Part shown: piece by piece, positions 1 through 8,649 of the stretch
How positions within the stretch are numbered: the first letter of the stretch is position 1
Layout of the letters: each line of letters begins with the position of its first letter
DNA from: Symbiodinium natans
Lineage: Eukaryota; Sar; Dinophyceae; Suessiales; Symbiodiniaceae
Direction of reading: 5' to 3'
Assembly: GCA_905221605.1 (NCBI GenBank)
Contig: CAJNDS010002001.1
Location: 377,501-420,000 of the forward strand
DNA: 42,500 nucleotides
Translations under genes and position numbers: made by a program
Notes under the pieces: model-generated
The model's input: only the letters and a program-made list of their open reading frames with translations
Told to the model about the DNA's origin: nothing
Databases searched by the model: none

Positions 1-126
1 ACCTAAACCCAAAAATTCTAACACCCTAAACCCTAGACCCTAAACCCTGAACCCTAAACCCTCTGAAACCTAAACCCTAAACCCTACTGTACTAGAGCCC
101 GAGCTTAGAACAACCCCCGCCGGCAG

Positions 127-200
127 GTCGGGAAGGTCTACTTCTCTTCCTGAGAGGCAGCTGCTTGAAACCGCGATCCTAGAGGAGTGGCGCAAAAAAG
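127..200 (+). CDS. Candidate internal exon (24 codons)
   Basis: Island between a CCCTAAA tract and a TTTAGGG tract. A CCGCCGGCAG acceptor precedes G and then an open frame containing ERQLLETAILEEWRKK, helix-like and charged. The donor is unclear (AAAAAAG/CCTGC). Family not recognised; the next plus candidate is at 548. Confidence 0.4.
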
Positions 201-302
201 CCTGCTTTAGGTTTAGGATTTAGGGTTTAGGGTTTAGGGTTTAGGGTTTGGGGTTTAGGGTTTAGGGTTTAGGGTTTAGGGTTTAGGGTTTAGGGTTTAG
301 GG

Positions 303-400
303 ATGGACACGACTGAGTCCGGTGATGCTGACAGTTTGCTTCGACTTGCCCTCAACATCTGAGGGAAGGAGTGCTTCAAATCGCCCTGGCGCCCCCCTTG
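303..400 (-). CDS. Possible exon, weak
   Basis: Minus frame reads FEALLPSDVEGKSKQTVSIT without a stop, between two TTTAGGG tracts. A plus frame from the ATG at 303 is also open for 19 codons. Strand undecided and no strong splice signals. Confidence 0.2.
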
Positions 401-547
401 GGTTTAGGGTTGAGGGTTTAGGGTTTGGGGTTTCGGTTTTAGGGTTTAGGGTTTAGGGTTTAGGGTTTAGGGTTTAGGGTTTAGGGTTTAGGGTTTAGGG
501 TTTGAGGGGCATCAGGCCCGTTCAGGGTTCATATACGCATTCTGCAG

Positions 548-667
548 CAACAAATCAAGGCGATGGTTCATCGCCTAGATTGGCACAAGCCCTTTCCGCT
601 GACACACAGCACTGATGAATTGCAGCGCGGCGCCCACCCAATCACTGGAAAGATGTCAGGCGCACTT
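548..667 (+). CDS. Candidate exon (40 codons) abutting the RCC1-like ORF
   Basis: A CATTCTGCAG acceptor is followed in phase 0 by 40 open codons with HRLDWHKPFPLTHSTDELQ, ending at a possible GTAGCT donor. It ends 4 bp before the stop of the RCC1-like ORF on the other strand, so if both are real the RCC1-like gene sits antisense inside an intron of this gene. No family recognised. Confidence 0.45.
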
Positions 668-671
668 GTAG

Positions 672-1931
672 CTAGATCTCGTGCGTGTTCATCAGCTGAT
701 GTTGCACAGCACTGATGTCGCCGCCATAGTCAGCATCGCCCCAGGTTACAACAGACCCATCACCCAGAATGGCAGCAAAAGCGCTGTCGGATGCTTGGAT
801 CTGTCGTACGTCCTTCAGCTGATGTTGAACAGCCCTGCTGTCGCCGCCAGAACCGCCCCAGGTCACAACGGACCCGTCGCCCAGAATGGCAGCAAAAGCC
901 TCCTCGGATGCTTGGATCTGTCGTACGTCCTTCAGCTGATGTTCAACAGCCCTGCTGTCGCCGCCATACCCAGCATGACCCCAGGTCACCACAGACCCGT
1001 CACCCAGAATGGCAGCAAAAGCCTGTGCTGATGCTTGGATCTGCTGCACATTCTTTAGCTGATGTTGCACAGCTCTGCTGTCGCCACCATAGTTCGCATC
1101 GCCCCAGGTCGCGACAGACCCATCACTCAGAATGGCAGCAAAAGCGATATAGGATGTTTGGATCTGCTGCACCTTGCACAGCTGACCATGCACAACAATG
1201 CTGTGGCCACCACAATCGCCCCAGGCTACGACAGACCCATCGCCCCGAATAGCAGCAAAAGCCTCCTCGGATGCTTGGATCTGTCGTACGTCCTTCAGCT
1301 GATGTTCAACAGCCCTGCTGTCGCCGCCATAACCAGCATGACCCCAGGTCACAACAGACCCATCACTCAGAATGGCAGCAAAAGCCTGTGCTGATGCTTG
1401 GATCTGCTGCACGTTCTTCAGCTGATGTTGCACAGCACCGCTGTCGCCGCCATAGTCAGCATCGCCCCAAGTCACAACGGACCCATCGCCCAGAATGGCA
1501 GCAAAAGCATGCGGAGATGCTCGGATCCTTCGTACATCCTGCAGCTGATGTTGAACAGCCCTGCTGTCGCCGCCAGAACCACCCCAGGTCACAACGGACC
1601 CGTCGCCCAGAATGGCAGCAAAAGCCTCCTCGGATGCTTGGATCTGTCGCACGTCCTTAAGCTGATCACGCACAGCTCTGCTGTCGCCGCCGTAGCCAGC
1701 ATCGCCCCAAGTCACAACGGACCCATCACCCAGAATGGCAGCAAAAGCCAGCGCAGATGCTCGGATCTGCTGAACGTCCCTCAGCCGGTGTTCAACAGCA
1801 CTGCTGTCGCCACCTGAGCCAGCATCACCCCAGGTCACCACAGACCCATCACCGAGGATTGCAGCAAAAGCATTCTCGTTGCTGCAAACGTGAGCTCTGC
1901 CGATGAGCAAGGTCAGCCTCTCCTGGTTCAT
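672..1931 (-). CDS. RCC1-like repeat protein (10 short units)
   Basis: 419 residues made almost entirely of ten units of 38-41 residues with core FAAILGDGSVVTWG, a GGDS turn and a QLKDVRQIQAS linker. This matches the blade pattern of RCC1/UVR8/HERC-type beta propellers but with shorter units than the usual 50-60 residues. Such propellers often act as protein-binding or guanine-exchange platforms; no catalytic domain is visible, so function is unknown. Units 3, 6 and 9 have 2-3 residues deleted near the GGDS turn. Units are near-identical in DNA, suggesting recent tandem growth. The ATG at 1929-1931 lies at the edge of a degenerate telomeric tract, so the true 5' end may be in another exon. 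The opposite strand also has open frames, which are shadows of the repeat. Confidence 0.85.
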   Translation of the reverse strand: MNQERLTLLIGRAHVCSNENAFAAILGDGSVVTWGDAGSGGDSSAVEHRLRDVQQIRASALAFAAILGDGSVVTWGDAGYGGDSRAVRDQLKDVRQIQASEEAFAAILGDGSVVTWGGSGGDSRAVQHQLQDVRRIRASPHAFAAILGDGSVVTWGDADYGGDSGAVQHQLKNVQQIQASAQAFAAILSDGSVVTWGHAGYGGDSRAVEHQLKDVRQIQASEEAFAAIRGDGSVVAWGDCGGHSIVVHGQLCKVQQIQTSYIAFAAILSDGSVATWGDANYGGDSRAVQHQLKNVQQIQASAQAFAAILGDGSVVTWGHAGYGGDSRAVEHQLKDVRQIQASEEAFAAILGDGSVVTWGGSGGDSRAVQHQLKDVRQIQASDSAFAAILGDGSVVTWGDADYGGDISAVQHQLMNTHEI

Positions 1932-2038
1932 GGTCTAGGGTTGAGGGTTTAGGGCTATACTCCCTATTGGGTTTCTGTACCCTAAAAATATGACATGGTA
2001 CCCAAGCATGACAAAGTCTCATTCTCGCTGTTCTGCAG

Positions 2039-2103
2039 CCCCGACGCCTCTTCTGTGGCTCCTCCATGAAGAAGGCCTCCTTGGTAGCCCGGCAACAATC
2101 TTG
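2039..2103 (+). CDS. Candidate exon (21 codons)
   Basis: Very good 3' splice-like tract (pyrimidine-rich, ending CTGTTCTGCAG), then an open frame with CGSSMKKASLVARQQS, ending TG before GTTTAGG, where the telomeric tract itself would supply the GT donor. Confidence 0.45.
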
Positions 2104-2211
2104 GTTTAGGGTTTAGGGTTTAGGGTGTAGGGTGTAGGGTTTCGGGTTTAGGGTTACTTTATAAGGGACACCCATAACCAAGAGAAGGGAGAAGGGTACC
2201 ACGGGGCTAGC

Positions 2212-2334
2212 AAGTCTCCAAAGGAGTTGATGAATCTGCCCCGACCCACTGCGAGAGCCTTCTGCGCTCTGCTCTTGAACGCGTCTACAGGCTCATCCTT
2301 TGCCTTATTAGTTGCTGAGTTCATAAGCCACTAA
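2212..2334 (+). CDS. Candidate last exon (40 codons plus TAA)
   Basis: Open frame containing NLPRPTARAFCALLLNAST and ending FALLVAEFISH then TAA at 2332-2334. Preceded by GGCTAG/CA. Could be the 3' end of the plus-strand gene whose other candidate exons lie at 127, 548 and 2039. Confidence 0.4.
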   Translation, partial: KSPKELMNLPRPTARAFCALLLNASTGSSFALLVAEFISH

Positions 2335-2648
2335 AAAGTGTAGACTTTCAGTTCTATAAGCTGTAGTATCCCAAAAAGTGTAAAGTGTAAAGCGTACTGA
2401 TTCAGCTTCTAGGTTTCTGCTTCCAGTACGACTGAGCGGCCGCTTAGCAGACTCACCTCAATCGCAAGGGCCATGAACACAGGCAACACACGCGCCTGTA
2501 GTTGCGCAGGGCTTGCTTGGAGGTCCTGACAGCTCAAAACCTACTTCTGAATGTAACAGGGGCCGCTTCTTACCTCTCCAAAGTAAAGGAAAATACCTTA
2601 ATGGTCACGAATAGTCAAAATAGTAGTTGGAAAGTACCCCGGAACCCT
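2335..2648. repeat. Non-coding stretch with a family I repeat
   Basis: No convincing frame. 2330-2420 (AAAAAGTGTAG, CTTTCAG, GTATCCCAAAAAG, ATTCAGC) matches 40478-40560 in the same order with substitutions, so it is a dispersed repeat. The rest holds nothing I recognise. Confidence 0.5.
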
Positions 2649-2660
2649 AAACCCTAAACC

Positions 2661-2888
2661 CTAAACCCTGAAGCCGACATCATGTTGAATGGACCTCCAG
2701 GCATTGGCCTCTGAGCTGATGGTGTGAGCGCGGGAGATCGATTTTTGTTGGGGTATAGGGTTTAGGGTTTCGGGTTTAGCTGTTCGGGCTTGGGGGTCGG
2801 AGCGTGCCCGAAGGCTCCTAGTATAGTTCCTTTGTGTATTAATTGGTGATAGCGGGTTCTCATATACTAACCATAAAGGGTACTCCAT
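2661..2888 (-). CDS. Possible minus-strand exon, weak
   Basis: Between telomeric tracts a minus frame reads SRAHTISSEANAWRSIQHD (about 2668-2740), with TTCAG/GGTTTAG at its 3' side. The upstream part of the 75-residue frame is probably not coding. No family recognised. Confidence 0.25.
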   Translation of the reverse strand: MEYPLWLVYENPLSPINTQRNYTRSLRARSDPQARTAKPETLNPIPQQKSISRAHTISSEANAWRSIQHDVGFRV

Positions 2889-2889
2889 G

Positions 2890-3440
2890 GCTCCTTTAGC
2901 TATAGGGGCCTTAGGGACGGGGGTTCAAGAGGGGTATGAAACCCGAGGTTCCCTATTCCTCCCTACGACGCACGGAAGGTTCCCTCGGTACCTACCATCG
3001 CCCCCCTTTCTGAAGGATCCTGTAATTTAGGGCGAGGGTTTAGGGTTTAAGGGTAGTTGTTGAGGCTTGCTGGGTCAACCCGCTAGACCTGGATTGATCC
3101 ATATGGGCATTTTCTGAATAGGGTTTAGGAATTAGGGTGTAGGGTTAGGGGCACACATTTTGTTTCCTACAAGGGCCCGTTGATATTCTGGGAACCCTAA
3201 AATAGTTACCCTTCATTTTGCAGGAAACCCTAGTTACACCCCAAAAGCAGGGGTTAAAAACAAAAAAACAAACAAAAACAAGGGGAAATGCTTGGCAATG
3301 GCAAGGGGAAGCACCACTGGGCCATTCTTAGAAGGAACACGGTTGCCGAACATAGGCCCCAAACCTATGCGCCCGAATTCAGGCCAATGGTTTCTGGGCC
3401 CGAAGACCACCAAATGGTGGAGTAGCCTGTCGGGCCCGAA
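2890..3440. other. Stretch without a supported gene
   Basis: Mixed sequence with isolated telomeric fragments, an A/C-rich piece at 3257-3285, and short palindromic pieces. No splice-bounded open frame seen. Confidence 0.4.
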
Positions 3441-3521
3441 ACCCTAAACCCTAGACCCTAAACCCTAAACCCTAAACAATTAACCCTTAACCCTGAATCC
3501 TAATTAAACCCTAAACCCTCA

Positions 3522-3692
3522 GCCCCCCACCCCCCCCCCCCCACCCCCCCCCCCCCACCCCCAACCCCCCCACCCACACCCCCCCCCCCACACCCACCCC
3601 CCCCCCACCCCCCACCCCCCACCCCCCCCCCCCAACCCCCCCCCCCCCACCCCCACCCCCCCCGCCCCCCCCACCCCCCCCCCACACCCCCC
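3522..3692. repeat. C-rich low-complexity tract
   Basis: About 170 bp of C runs broken by single A residues. It creates an artefactual glycine-rich frame on the minus strand. Assembly here is likely unreliable. Confidence 0.9.
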
Positions 3693-3779
3693 CGCACGAC
3701 TCAGTGCCTGGGCGATGGATGCCGTCCCGAGAGGGGGAGAGTTGTCGATGTCAATCTGGGCTGCCTCGTCAGCTAGGTA
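3693..3779 (-). CDS. Candidate exon (29 codons)
   Basis: On the minus strand CCCTGCAG precedes a phase-0 frame starting YLADEAAQIDIDNSPPLG and continuing TASIAQALSRA. Upstream is a CCCCAAA/CCCTAAA tract and downstream the G-rich tract. Acidic then aliphatic composition looks protein-like; not recognised. Confidence 0.45.
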
Positions 3780-3960
3780 CTGCAGGGTTTGGGGTTTGGG
3801 GTTTGGGGTTTGGTTTGGGGTTTAGGGTTTAGGGTTTAGGGTTTAGGGTTTAGGGTTTAGGGTTTAGGGTTTAGGGTTTAGGGTTTAGGGTTTAGGGTTT
3901 AGGGTTTAGGGTTTAGGGTTTGGGGTTTGGGGCTTGGGGTTTGGGGCTTGGGGTTTGGGG

Positions 3961-4160
3961 GTTTAGGGTTTGGTGGGTTTGGTGGGTTTGGGGTTTGGTG
4001 GGTTTGGTGGGTTTGGTGGGTTTGGTGGGTTTGGTGGGTTTGGTGGGTTTGGTGGGTTTGGTGGGTTTGGTGGGTTTGGTGGGTTTGGTGGGTTTGGTGG
4101 GTTTGGTGGGTTTGGTGGGTTTGGTGGGTTTGGTGGGTTTGGTGGGTTTGGTGGGTTTGG
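3961..4160 (+). repeat. Variant 9-mer array TTTGGTGGG, about 20 units
   Basis: Follows a perfect TTTAGGG array and degenerate TTTGGGG units, then returns to TTTAGGG at 4160. It looks like local amplification of a mutated telomeric unit. All three plus frames are open (GLV, WVW, GGF repeats) because the unit has no stop; these are not genes. Confidence 0.95.
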
Positions 4161-4194
4161 GGTTTAGGGTTAGGGTTTAGGGCTACCTAATGAC

Positions 4195-4612
4195 AGTAGT
4201 CAAACAATACAAAGTAAGGAAGAAGGGCTTAGTTATCTGACACAGGAGTAACCTTGGGAAAAGGGCACCCGTTTTGGCTTGACGGGGCTGTAGTCCGGAT
4301 CTATCCCTTTGGATACACCTCAAATGGTCAAGCGCCCCATAGCACGTGCAAGCCAACAATTGGGCTGTAAGGTGTTTGCCATGTCTTCATGGTCCACTGC
4401 CCATATACGACCTACCAACAAGACCCAAACCCTAAACCATAAAACCTAAACCCAGAGCCCTAAAGCCTAAACCCTAAATCCGAAACCCAAAGCCCCAAAG
4501 CCCCAAAGCCTAAACGGCAAGTCTGTAGTGTTTCGGGAGCCAACTCTTCGGGATCCTGTGTTTTAGGAGTGGCACACTGAACCCTCAACCCTTAACCATG
4601 TCTGGGTTTAGG
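4195..4612. other. Stretch without a supported gene
   Basis: Contains degenerate CCCTAAA at 4420-4515 and unremarkable sequence; no splice-bounded frame seen. Confidence 0.4.
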
Positions 4613-4669
4613 GTTTACGGCTTAGGGTTTAGGGTTTAGGGTTTAGGGTTCAGGGCTTAGGGTTTATAG

Positions 4670-4808
4670 GGATGATAAGATCCGGGCGTTGGTCGACAAA
4701 GACCAAGGAATCCCAATAGCTTGGATGCTCCAGCAAGTGGATCAAGCCATAGCCCTGGACATCCAAAATATCCCCAGCACCATAGAAGCTTACGAACCCT
4801 TACCCTAA
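4670..4808 (+). CDS. Candidate exon (about 43-45 codons), interrupted by an insertion
   Basis: Acceptor TTTATAG/G, then GAT GAT AAG in an open frame with DKIRALVDKDQGIPIAW, MLQQVDQAIALD and IQNIPSTIEAYEP. The frame reaches the direct repeat at 4780-4799 and then a TAA at 4806 inside the family B element. The reading frame resumes after the second direct-repeat copy (see 5022). Not recognised, but the best small coding segment in the first 10 kb. Confidence 0.55.
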
Positions 4809-5021
4809 GGGTCCATGTAGCTAACTAGGGAATACTTGGGCATTAAAGTACTTCCTTCCTTTTTTAGGCTATAGGGGCTTTGGGGCCCAGGCATATAATC
4901 ATGAGGTACATGGACCCTTAGGGCAAACCCTAACCCTAAACCCTAAACCCTAAACCCTGAACCCTAAACCCTAAACCCTAAACCCCAAACCCTCAAAACC
5001 CCCATAGAAGCTTAAGAACCC
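4780..5021. mobile_element. Composite insertion with 20-bp direct repeats: family B foldback plus telomeric array
   Basis: CCATAGAAGCTTACGAACCC at 4780-4799 and CCATAGAAGCTTAAGAACCC at 5002-5021 (one mismatch) flank about 202 bp consisting of the family B foldback (4802-4923) and a CCCTAAA array (4928-4995). This is the structure expected of an insertion with target-site duplication. Upstream and downstream coding-like islands are in the same frame when one repeat copy and the insert are removed. A GC donor (GAA/GCTTAC) and an AG acceptor (CTTAAG/AA) lie inside the repeat copies but would not restore that same frame, so the exact splice points are unresolved. Confidence 0.7.
4802..4923. repeat. 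Family B foldback element, copy 1
   Basis: Near-palindromic, about 122 bp. Left end CCCTAAGGGTCCATGTA pairs with right end TACATGGACCCTTAGGG. Inner parts (CTTGGG..., ...GGGGCCCAGGCATA) pair less well. Other copies at 29381, 39141, 39386 and 39826. Confidence 0.85.
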
Positions 5022-5116
5022 CAAAGCCTTGGAAGGTGGACCTCGCAACCTTGCAAGGGGCTTCAGAAGAAACGTGAGGAGATGGGGCTGTGGGTTCGGA
5101 AGGAGGCCCCGCGTTC
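5022..5116 (+). CDS. Candidate continuation exon (about 31 codons)
   Basis: Open frame with LGRWTSQPCKGLQ then KKREEMGLWVRKEAPRS, basic and helix-like, ending at a CCCTAAA array. It shares frame with 4670-4799 across the flanking repeat. An internal GGCTTCAG at 5059-5066 is an alternative acceptor. Not recognised. Confidence 0.45.
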
Positions 5117-5181
5117 CCTAAACCCTAAACCCTAAACCCTAAACCCTAAACCCCAAACCCTAAACCCTAAACCCTGCTGAG

Positions 5182-5228
5182 CCCTCTGAGGCACCCCACG
5201 ACCTCTGCACCGAATTCCTCGCGCAGGG
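5182..5228 (+). CDS. Candidate short exon
   Basis: After CTGCTGAG, an open frame with PSEAPHDLCTEFLAQ, ending G/GTCTTCC. The frame remains open past the donor, so the 3' limit is uncertain. Confidence 0.35.
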
Positions 5229-5458
5229 TCTTCCTTTGATCCAACCAATCGGGAAGGGAGAGGGGACGAGAGGGTACATAAGTCATCCTAAGCCCGAAAC
5301 TCTGCCAAAACCCTAAACCCTAAGCCTTAAACCCCAAATCCGAAACCCTATACCCCAAAGCCTAAACCCTAAACCCTCAACCTGAACCTCCCAAACCGAA
5401 AGCCCAAAATGGGTGGTCCTTCAATTCGGGTCCCGTTTGGGGCTTGCTTTTTGAACAG

Positions 5459-5505
5459 GCGCCATACTTTTCGGGACTGAAAACACCTTCACCCTGAGTC
5501 CCCAA
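5459..5505 (+). CDS. Candidate short exon
   Basis: Pyrimidine-rich GCTTTTTGAACAG acceptor followed by GC then AILFGTENTFTLSPQ. Runs into a CCCTAAA array with no clear donor. Confidence 0.3.
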
Positions 5506-5727
5506 ACCCTAAATTCTGAAACCCCTAAACCCTAAACCCTAAACCCTAAACCCTAAACCCTAAACCCTAAACCCTAAAAGGGGAAAGGGGTAAGGTTGGA
5601 AGGCTTCGGGATCCTGGCCTAAACATCAACCCTGTAAACCCTATAAACCCTAAACACTGCAAACCCTAAAACTCGAGACCCTGCGCGGCACGTTCGACCC
5701 CCTTAAGCCGCAGGGTTCTTCAGGTTT

Positions 5728-5852
5728 ACTTGGAGGTGCATGGTACTTACTTACCAAATATAGCTGCGCTTATAGCCCCAAATTATAACGGGACTTATAA
5801 GTGGGTTACAAGTGCAGTCATAGTTGGTTAATAAGTACCTTGAACCTCCAAA
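5728..5852. repeat. Family C foldback element, copy 1
   Basis: Ends ACTTGGAGGTGCATGGTACT and AATAAGTACCTTGAACCTCC are inverted relative to each other. The inner part is AT-rich (TTATAGCC, GGACTTATAAG). Relatives at 31384-31598 and 42453-42500. Confidence 0.8.
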
Positions 5853-6530
5853 TGCCAGCCCCTATAGAGCCCCAAATCCTAGGTGGGTTGGGGTTTTGGG
5901 GTTGAGGGTTTGGGGTTTTTATCCTTAGTCCTAGAAGCCGTCGAGGTTCTGAAGTGACCCGGGGGGAAAGTGATGGAAAGACATTTTGGGCTTGATGGGT
6001 GGCTTAGGCAAGCGATGGTTTAGGCTTTACCTGGGGTTTGGGGTTTTAGGGTTTAGGGTTTAGGGTTTAGGGAACCCAAAACCTGCTGTTTTGTAGGTTC
6101 GTCTTACATAACCCCCTCTAGGATTCCTAGGCAGACTTCAACCTAGAACCTAAACCCCTAAACCCTAAACCGTACTGAAAGCCGACTTATACCAAACTCC
6201 CATTCCCTAACGCTGATCGAGTCTAGGGGAGAGGTGTGGCGGCTTAGGGATTCAGGGTTTTAGGGGTTCTGGGCTTCAGGCTGGAGAGCACTTTCAGCCC
6301 CGCCTTCGCATTGGGGTTGCCCTAAACCCTAAACCATAAACCCTAAACCCTAAACCCTAAACCCTAAACCTGAAGATTCTTAAACCCTAAACCCTAAACC
6401 CTAAACCCTAAACCCTAAACCCTAAACCCTAAACCCTAAACCCTAAACCCTAAACCCTAAACCCTAAACGCCGAAGCCCGAACCCTGAACCCTAAACCCT
6501 AAGCCCGAACATTGGATCGCTAAGCTTCAG
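5853..6530. other. Stretch without a well supported gene
   Basis: Holds degenerate TTTAGGG (5885-5915, 6030-6072), a long CCCTAAA array (6323-6470) and a possible exon at 6271-6322: plus reading after GGGCTTCAG gives AGEHFQPRLRIGVA, minus gives NPNAKAGLKVLSSLK. Strand cannot be decided. Confidence 0.3.
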
Positions 6531-6589
6531 CACGTCTCTTACCTGAGAGGACAAAGATATGGACATGGTTGCTTTGGGACGAGGGCCTG
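6531..6589 (+). CDS. Candidate exon with GTGTAAG donor (19 codons)
   Basis: TAAGCTTCAG acceptor, open frame HVSYLRGQRYGHGCFGTRA plus TG, then GTGTAAGACC, one of the clearer donors here. CCCTAAA tract upstream and TTTAGGG downstream. Confidence 0.45.
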
Positions 6590-7214
6590 GTGTAAGACCC
6601 TTAGCGGGTTTAGGGTTTAGAGTTTAGGTTTTCGGGTTTAGGGTGTTGAGGGTTTCAGTTTACGTTTAGCGTTTAGAATTAATGTTTTAATGAGGGTCTA
6701 GGGCATGGGGTTTATGGTTTATGTTCCGCCTAAACACGAAAACCCTAAGCCGCGAATGAATCCTGGCCCTCAGCCCTACAACCTTACAAGCCGCACACTC
6801 CAATCCAAGCCGGAACATTCAATACGTATCCCTGTCGGATTAGGGCTAAGATTCTTCAGTTTGTGTTTTGCGTTGACGGTTCAGGGTTTCTATACTGAAC
6901 TTGGAACCCTAGCAAAAAATATCCAGGGCTCAGGGCTTAGAGGGTTTAATCATTAGGTTTCGGAATTCAGGTTTTAGGATTTAGTCCCCCCACCAGGCGA
7001 ATTTCAGAATTAGGGAGGGGGGGGGGGAGACGGATTTAGTATTCGGGGGAAGGGATTAAATCCTAAACCCTAAACCCTAAACCCTAAATCCTAGCGTTCG
7101 CTGATCGGATGTACAAAGCCCAGAGCTTTTAGGGTTTTTAAGGGGCATGAGGAGGGACCTCTAGAAGGGACCCTGAATCTTATTCCCCTATGTAACCCTA
7201 TATATGGTGCAGCG
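6590..7214. other. Degenerate telomeric-derived stretch
   Basis: TTTAGGG-like fragments with many substitutions. An 83-residue frame at 6705-6956 reads mostly through degraded CCCTAAA and is not convincing. A short plus frame after ATCCTAG at 7086 reads RSLIGCTKPRA-like or FADRMYKAQS; not reliable. Confidence 0.35.
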
Positions 7215-7600
7215 TCGCTGCCCCCTCCACCCCCCCCACCCCATGGTACCCCCCCCCCCCCCCATGGCCCCCCTGTGGGGTGGTGTGGTTGGGGTTTGGG
7301 GTTTAGGGTTTAGGGTTTAGGGTTTAGGGTTTAGGGTTTAGGGTTTAGGGTTTAGGGTTTAGGGTTTAGGGTTTAGGGTTTAGGGTTTAGGGTTTAGGGT
7401 TTAGGGTTTAGGGTTTAGGGTTTAGGGTTTAGGGGTTAGGGGTTAGGGTTTAGGGTTTAGGGTTTAGGACTTTAGGGTTTAGGGTTTAGGATTTAGGGTT
7501 TAGGGTTTAGGGTTTAGGGTTTAGGGTTTAGGGTTTAGGGGGTGGGGCGGGGGGGTGGTACCATGGGGGGGATGGGGGGGGGGGGGGGGGGTACCGACAC
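7215..7600. repeat. Palindromic C/G blocks around a long TTTAGGG array
   Basis: CACCCCATGGTACCCCCC at 7238 and its inverse GGGGGGGTGGTACCATGG at about 7546 flank a roughly 250-bp TTTAGGG array, the longest in the window. Poly-C and poly-G runs lie at the outer edges. Confidence 0.8.
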
Positions 7601-8022
7601 GGGACACGGAACCATATACCTAGCCCCTATTTTCCTAAGTAGCCCCCAAAAAGCCCCTAAATAACCCCTAAGCTCCCTTGTAAGGGCCTCCTCTAGTCCC
7701 TAGAGGTTTAGGGCTTAGAGGGCTAAGCCCTAAAGCCCCTGACCCTAAACCCGTCGAAGCGTCCAGCCCGTAGACCCTCAACCCCCACAGAGGGTCCCTC
7801 CAATCCTTGAGGTCGGGGCCATATACCCTATACTACAAGAATTCCGGTGTAAGAGTGGACCATACAAACCGTTTTCAGGGTTCAGTAGGTCGCAAAGGCC
7901 TACACCCTACAGTAAAGCCTAAACCCTAAACTCTGAATCCTAAACCCTGAACCCTAAACCCTGAACCCTAAACCCTAAACCCCTGAACCCTAAACCCTAA
8001 ACCCTAAATCTCCTTCAGGCCC
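7601..8022. other. Stretch without a gene
   Basis: AAGTAGCCCCC and AACCCCTAAGCTCCC pieces at 7610-7680 resemble family F (36846). A CCCTAAA/CCCTGAA array occupies 7915-8005. Confidence 0.4.
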
Positions 8023-8124
8023 CTAAAGGCCAGGTGCCGGCATGGGAGGGATCTTGTCCTGAAGCTTGCTGAGCTCGGTGCGGAAGGGTGCAGCGAGCAT
8101 GACCTCACTATTCGTCTTGGGGCA
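8023..8124 (-). CDS. Candidate last exon (33 codons plus TAG)
   Basis: Minus strand: GGGTTTAGGGAG acceptor, then CPKTNSEVMLAAPFRTEL, SKLQDKIPPMPAPGL and TAG at 8023-8025. Good protein-like composition. Not recognised. Confidence 0.45.
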   Translation of the reverse strand, partial: CPKTNSEVMLAAPFRTELSKLQDKIPPMPAPGL

Positions 8125-8186
8125 CTCCCTAAACCCTAAACCCTAAACCCTAAACCCTCAACCCTAAAGCCCTAGGACCCCAAACC

Positions 8187-8218
<32 letters not shown>

Positions 8219-8585
8219 ACGCTCAACCCTCAACCCTCAAACCCCAAACCCCAATCCTGAGTGAGGCTTTGGGGCCCCATTTTGGCTTCAGGGGGCTTTT
8301 TCGGGAACCTGCGACCCCCCCGCCCCGACAAAAGAGAATTTTCTCTGGGTCCTAACCCAAAAGAATACCGATTCGTCGCAACTCGATCTAGTCCGTTCAA
8401 CTTGGTCACCCGGCTCCCCGCTCAAAGCCTTACCCCCCTCTCCCACAAACCCTAAACCCTAAACAAAACAACTATTATAGATGCCCTAAACCTTAAACCC
8501 TAAACCCTAAACCCTAAACCCTAAACCATAAACCCTAAACCCTAAACCCTAAACCCTAAACCCTAAAAGCCTCAAGAATCCAAGC

Positions 8586-8646
8586 CAAGTGCATTCACTG
8601 AGAGCTGCTGGCCCAGCTTGATCCAGAAGCCTTTTAACCTCGAGAA
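8586..8646 (-). CDS. Candidate exon (about 20 codons)
   Basis: Minus acceptor CCCCACAAG, frame VLEVKRLLDQAGPAALSECT, amphipathic helix-like; possible GC donor (CTTG/GCTTGG). Open frame continues to about 8575. Confidence 0.4.
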
Positions 8647-8649
8647 CTT

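Noticed and set aside
681-1817. Plus-strand ORFs over the RCC1-like region
   Set aside because: Shadows of the minus-strand repeat, whose RCC1-type motif is clear.
3500-3697. Glycine-rich minus ORF
   Set aside because: Translation of a C/A low-complexity tract.
3920-4190. Three overlapping plus ORFs of GLV, WVW and GGF repeats
   Set aside because: They translate the 9-mer TTTGGTGGG in each frame; no gene evidence.
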